This document shows, piece by piece, positions 61,609-64,000 of a stretch of 64,000 bases of DNA (positions within the stretch are counted from its first letter, which is position 1; every line of letters starts with the position of its first letter). The stretch comes from Clostridia bacterium (lineage in GTDB: Bacteria; Bacillota; Clostridia; Christensenellales; DTU072). The translations under genes were made by a program, and so were the position numbers. The stretch is taken from the NCBI GenBank assembly GCA_017403145.1, contig JAFQOO010000002.1:126408-190407 (forward strand), written 5' to 3'. The notes under the pieces were generated by a model. The model was not told the origin of the DNA, made no database searches, and worked only from the letters and a program-made list of their open reading frames with translations.

Positions 61609-63003
61609 ATGTCAACACAAGTTGTAAAGCAAGGTGGTTCCCTAAAGAAGAAACTAAAGAAATGGGAAATCGCTTTAATAGTTATCGCATTGATAATCGC
61701 TATTGTTGGCGGTGCTTTACTTTATGTTTTCTGGGACGTAATCTTTAGTAAGGCAACTGCTTCTGACCTAGGTGCTTATCCTGAAAATTTCGGTATTTTC
61801 GCCGATTCAACCGAGTATAGCATTTATAAAGATTATTCGGAACACTTGGCACAATTCGAAGATGAAATCAAAGCTGGTATGGCAGATGATGCTACTGACG
61901 AAGAAAAAGCTCTTGCAGCATTCATTATCTATAGAGTTGCTTGCTTAACCAATGCTACTGCACCCGAAAAAGCAAAATACACTACTGGTGGCGGAAGAGC
62001 AACTGGTGTTTTGGAAATGGGCGGTTCTAGTATCGAAGTTGGTGGCGGTATGAAGATGACTTCTACCTATTATGATATTCTTTATCCTAATAATACTCCT
62101 GCGAACGTTGATGATTTGTACAATGGTTCTTATGGTCTATATACCGCTAAAGAAGAGTATACTCAACTTCCTTCAAGTGATGACCCCGAATATGGTATTA
62201 CTGCTAGCCAAGATGGACTAGCACCTATTGGTGAAGTCCTTATCGGCGCATTGCTACCTTTCGCAAGAAGAGGTATTGATACTCCCGAACAAAGCATTAC
62301 TTGGAATGGTGACGCTAAGAGTAGTGTTATTACTCCTGATGGCGTTACAGGTAAGTTTAAAGATAACAAAGATTCCTATACCGTTAAGACCGCTGAACAA
62401 GTAAAAGAAGAAGCTACTTATCTACGTCCTTACGGCGATGATTGGTATGATGAATATGGCCTAAGCTCACACGATATTTCAACCCATATTATCAACACCA
62501 AAACCATTATTCCTAGTTCTGTTAAGATTGAAGAGTTCTATGGCGAAGACGTTAATGGCAAACTATTAAAGTGCTACTCCGCTGAGTTCGAAATCGATAC
62601 CGAAACCAATCGTGGTACTCCCGATAGCGCAACTTATTATGCAGAACAACTTTATCTTGCAAACGCTCCCCTAGATTTCTTAAACGAACTTGGTGGTTAC
62701 AAACTATATTATAGCGAACTCAAGATTAAGATGACGTTGTTCGAAAATGGTTATATCCGTACTTGGGAAACCGATGAAACTTGGGTTATGTCTGCAAACA
62801 TTGATGCAGTTAGCGCAACTTGTACCTTGACTTCACGTAACTTTAGTAATGAAGCATACTGCTACGACCACGATACCATTATGCAAGGATTCGTTAATCG
62901 TTGGATAGGCGATAGTGCTAACGTAAATATGCCTATGGAAGACCTACCCTTCTATGACATACTAAAAGATTACGAAAAACAAGCATACGGAACCTATCGT
63001 TAA
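61609..63003 (+). CDS. Hypothetical membrane-anchored extracytoplasmic protein
   Basis: 464 residues. A basic N-terminus (SLKKKLKKWE) precedes a single hydrophobic segment (about 22-47), followed by a large soluble domain of about 410 residues rich in Tyr, Asp, Glu and Thr. No Cys-lipobox and no known enzyme motif. A Gly-rich stretch is at about 120-145 (TGGGRATGVLEMGGSSIEVG). Start ATG 61609 is fixed by TGGAGGAG; the longer in-frame reading begins inside the -35 box. It is 1 bp from the HMA-domain gene, so the two are probably co-expressed. Confidence 0.8.
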   Translation: MSTQVVKQGGSLKKKLKKWEIALIVIALIIAIVGGALLYVFWDVIFSKATASDLGAYPENFGIFADSTEYSIYKDYSEHLAQFEDEIKAGMADDATDEEKALAAFIIYRVACLTNATAPEKAKYTTGGGRATGVLEMGGSSIEVGGGMKMTSTYYDILYPNNTPANVDDLYNGSYGLYTAKEEYTQLPSSDDPEYGITASQDGLAPIGEVLIGALLPFARRGIDTPEQSITWNGDAKSSVITPDGVTGKFKDNKDSYTVKTAEQVKEEATYLRPYGDDWYDEYGLSSHDISTHIINTKTIIPSSVKIEEFYGEDVNGKLLKCYSAEFEIDTETNRGTPDSATYYAEQLYLANAPLDFLNELGGYKLYYSELKIKMTLFENGYIRTWETDETWVMSANIDAVSATCTLTSRNFSNEAYCYDHDTIMQGFVNRWIGDSANVNMPMEDLPFYDILKDYEKQAYGTYR

Positions 63004-63004
63004 A

Positions 63005-63271
63005 ATGAAGAAATATACTTTTATTGTTGAAGGCTTGCGTTGTGAAAAATGCGAAGCCAAAGTGAATGAAAATATTCGCAGTGCTGTTGCTGTAAAAAAG
63101 GTTACCTCATCTCACGTTACTGGCGAAACGGTGGTGTTATGCAAAGACAACGTCGACGTTACCGAAATCAAGAAGGTAATAGTTGGTCTTGGACATAAAA
63201 TACTAGAAACCAAAACGGAAGACGTAGTAGAAGAAAAGAAAGGTTTATTCGGTTTCTTCAAGAAAAAGTAA
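63005..63271 (+). CDS. Heavy-metal-associated (HMA) domain protein
   Basis: 88 residues with a ferredoxin-like HMA fold. The metal motif is GLRCEKCEAKV, a C-x-x-C in the normal position, where Cu chaperones usually have G-M-x-C-x-x-C. A 20-residue charged tail ending in LFGFFKKK follows the domain. No Cu P-type ATPase or CsoR lies nearby, so metal and partner are unknown. Translation is probably coupled to the upstream gene, since the ATG is 1 base after its stop. Confidence 0.85.
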   Translation: MKKYTFIVEGLRCEKCEAKVNENIRSAVAVKKVTSSHVTGETVVLCKDNVDVTEIKKVIVGLGHKILETKTEDVVEEKKGLFGFFKKK

Positions 63272-63277
63272 AGTAAT

Positions 63278-63317
63278 AATCAGGCGCAATTAGTAAAATA
63301 ATTGCGCCTGATTTTTT
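63278..63317 (+). terminator. Intrinsic terminator after the HMA gene
   Basis: A 15-bp perfect stem (AATCAGGCGCAATTA / TAATTGCGCCTGATT) with a short loop and TTTTTT. Confidence 0.95.
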
Positions 63318-63345
63318 GATTTAAAAATATTGTTATTGAATAATC

Positions 63346-63373
63346 AAACGCTATATTATATAGCGTTTTTTAT
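63346..63373 (+). terminator. Second tandem terminator
   Basis: AAACGCTATA-TTA-TATAGCGTTT followed by TTT, 33 bp after the first terminator and just upstream of the dGTPase promoter. Confidence 0.75.
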
Positions 63374-63392
63374 TATAAGATTGGTATTAGCA

Positions 63393-63422
63393 TTTACAAA
63401 GGGCGCTGATTTATGGTATAAT
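63393..63422 (+). promoter_or_regulatory. Promoter of the dGTPase-like gene
   Basis: TTTACA (63393-63398), 18 bp, TATAAT (63417-63422). Confidence 0.75.
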
Positions 63423-63454
63423 ATAAACATCTCAAAAAGCTTGTTAAGGTGTCT

Positions 63455-64000
63455 ATGAAGGAAGATTATTTGCGTTTTGAAAAAGAGTTTCTTTCCGAGT
63501 ATGCTCAAAAGACGACTGATACGCGCGGTAGGTTGCATTCTGAAACCGAGTGCCCTATGCGTACGGAGTATCAACGTGATAGGGATAGAATACTGCACTC
63601 TAAATCATTTAGAAGGTTAAAGCATAAAACACAAGTATTTTTAGCACCAAGTGGCGACCATTATAGAACTCGTATGACGCATACTCTAGAAGTAATGCAA
63701 ATTGCAAGAACGATGGCTAGGGCTCTTCGTTTGAACGAGGACTTGACTGAAGCAATAGCGTTTGGACACGATTTAGGGCATACACCTTTTGGGCACATAG
63801 GCGAAAGAGTACTAAACGAGCTTTCCGGTAGATTTGAACACAACGAACAAAGCTTAAGAGTAGCCGACGTGTTGGAAAACGATGGAGAGGGACTAAATTT
63901 AACCTACGAGGTTAGAGATGGAATTTTGCAACATAGAAGTGATGGTGTACCTATTACGTTGGAAGGTAAAATAGTAAGCTATGCAGATAGAATTGCATAT
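63455..64000 (+). CDS. dGTPase-like HD phosphohydrolase, 3' end outside window
   Basis: The frame starts at ATG 63455 after an AAGG SD and is open to the window end (182 codons seen). The family pattern is clear: [50 protein letters not shown], and the HD motif [20 protein letters not shown]. These hydrolases release triphosphate from dNTPs or are regulated relatives. In Clostridia this gene commonly lies upstream of dnaG-rpoD; ppdK is also frequent nearby. It may be the first gene of that operon. Confidence 0.93.
   Translation, partial: MKEDYLRFEKEFLSEYAQKTTDTRGRLHSETECPMRTEYQRDRDRILHSKSFRRLKHKTQVFLAPSGDHYRTRMTHTLEVMQIARTMARALRLNEDLTEAIAFGHDLGHTPFGHIGERVLNELSGRFEHNEQSLRVADVLENDGEGLNLTYEVRDGILQHRSDGVPITLEGKIVSYADRIAY

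Overview
The window is AT-rich chromosomal DNA of a low-GC, Gram-positive-type anaerobe. The evidence is a mixed set of Bacillota housekeeping genes (dnaE, whiA, murB, ribonuclease J, recR, dnaX, lgt, dnaB, recO, pyruvate phosphate dikinase), the sporulation pair yqfC-yqfD, lipobox lipoproteins and SD-led genes with TTTACA/TTGAAT-17-TATAAT promoters. TAA, TAG and TGA are all used as stops, so the code is standard. A giant MBG/Ig-like lipoprotein and a BspA-like LRR lipoprotein suggest a gut Clostridia lineage, perhaps near Christensenellales; that placement is inference.

Layout. 1-5.5 kb: the end of an MBG-repeat surface protein, then a catabolic-looking operon (class III aminotransferase, two tandem class II aldolases of which the first has lost metal ligands, GPH-type symporter). 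5.6-6.95 kb: a protein with an IS200/RAYT-like fold but no catalytic HUH or Tyr. 7.2-18.5 kb: one 3786-residue lipoprotein. 18.5-19.3 kb: tRNA-Glu(CUC) followed by a non-coding tandem array with a 210-bp period, made of structured repeats and copies of the tRNA 3' end. 19.3-22 kb: uvrC and a Cof-type HAD phosphatase. 22-31 kb (minus): dnaE, whiA, murB, a YkvI-like membrane protein and an SsuABC/NMT1-type ABC importer. 31-34.5 kb: two surface proteins. 34.6-36.8 kb (minus): serC-serA. 37-41 kb: ribonuclease J coupled to a UgtP-like glycosyltransferase, a membrane protein and a GNAT enzyme. 41-45.2 kb (minus): galT-dnaX-ybaB-recR. 45.3-48.9 kb: galK-lgt-pncB. 49-53.8 kb: a coiled-coil protein, pepF, a membrane protein and dnaB. 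53.9-58.7 kb: yqfC-yqfD-pgpH-(ybeY::era)-yqzL-recO. 58.8-61.4 kb: ppdK. 61.6-64 kb: a membrane-anchored protein, an HMA-domain protein and a truncated dGTPase-like gene.

How it works together. Serine is made by SerC-SerA. Galactose enters through GalK-GalT (no galE here). Replication and repair genes (dnaE, dnaX, dnaB, recR, recO, uvrC) are spread through metabolic operons, and many neighbours are joined by TAATG or ATGA overlaps. The 54-58.7 kb block is the conserved sporulation/c-di-AMP/ribosome-maturation neighbourhood of Bacillota, but compacted: phoH is absent, PgpH has lost its extracellular sensor, YbeY and Era are one polypeptide, and RecO has no zinc module.

Best candidates for something undescribed: the tRNA-linked 210-bp array, the catalytically dead RAYT-like protein, the YbeY-Era fusion, the active/inactive aldolase pair, and a set of genes whose -10 box lies exactly one promoter length from the ATG, so that their mRNAs should be leaderless.
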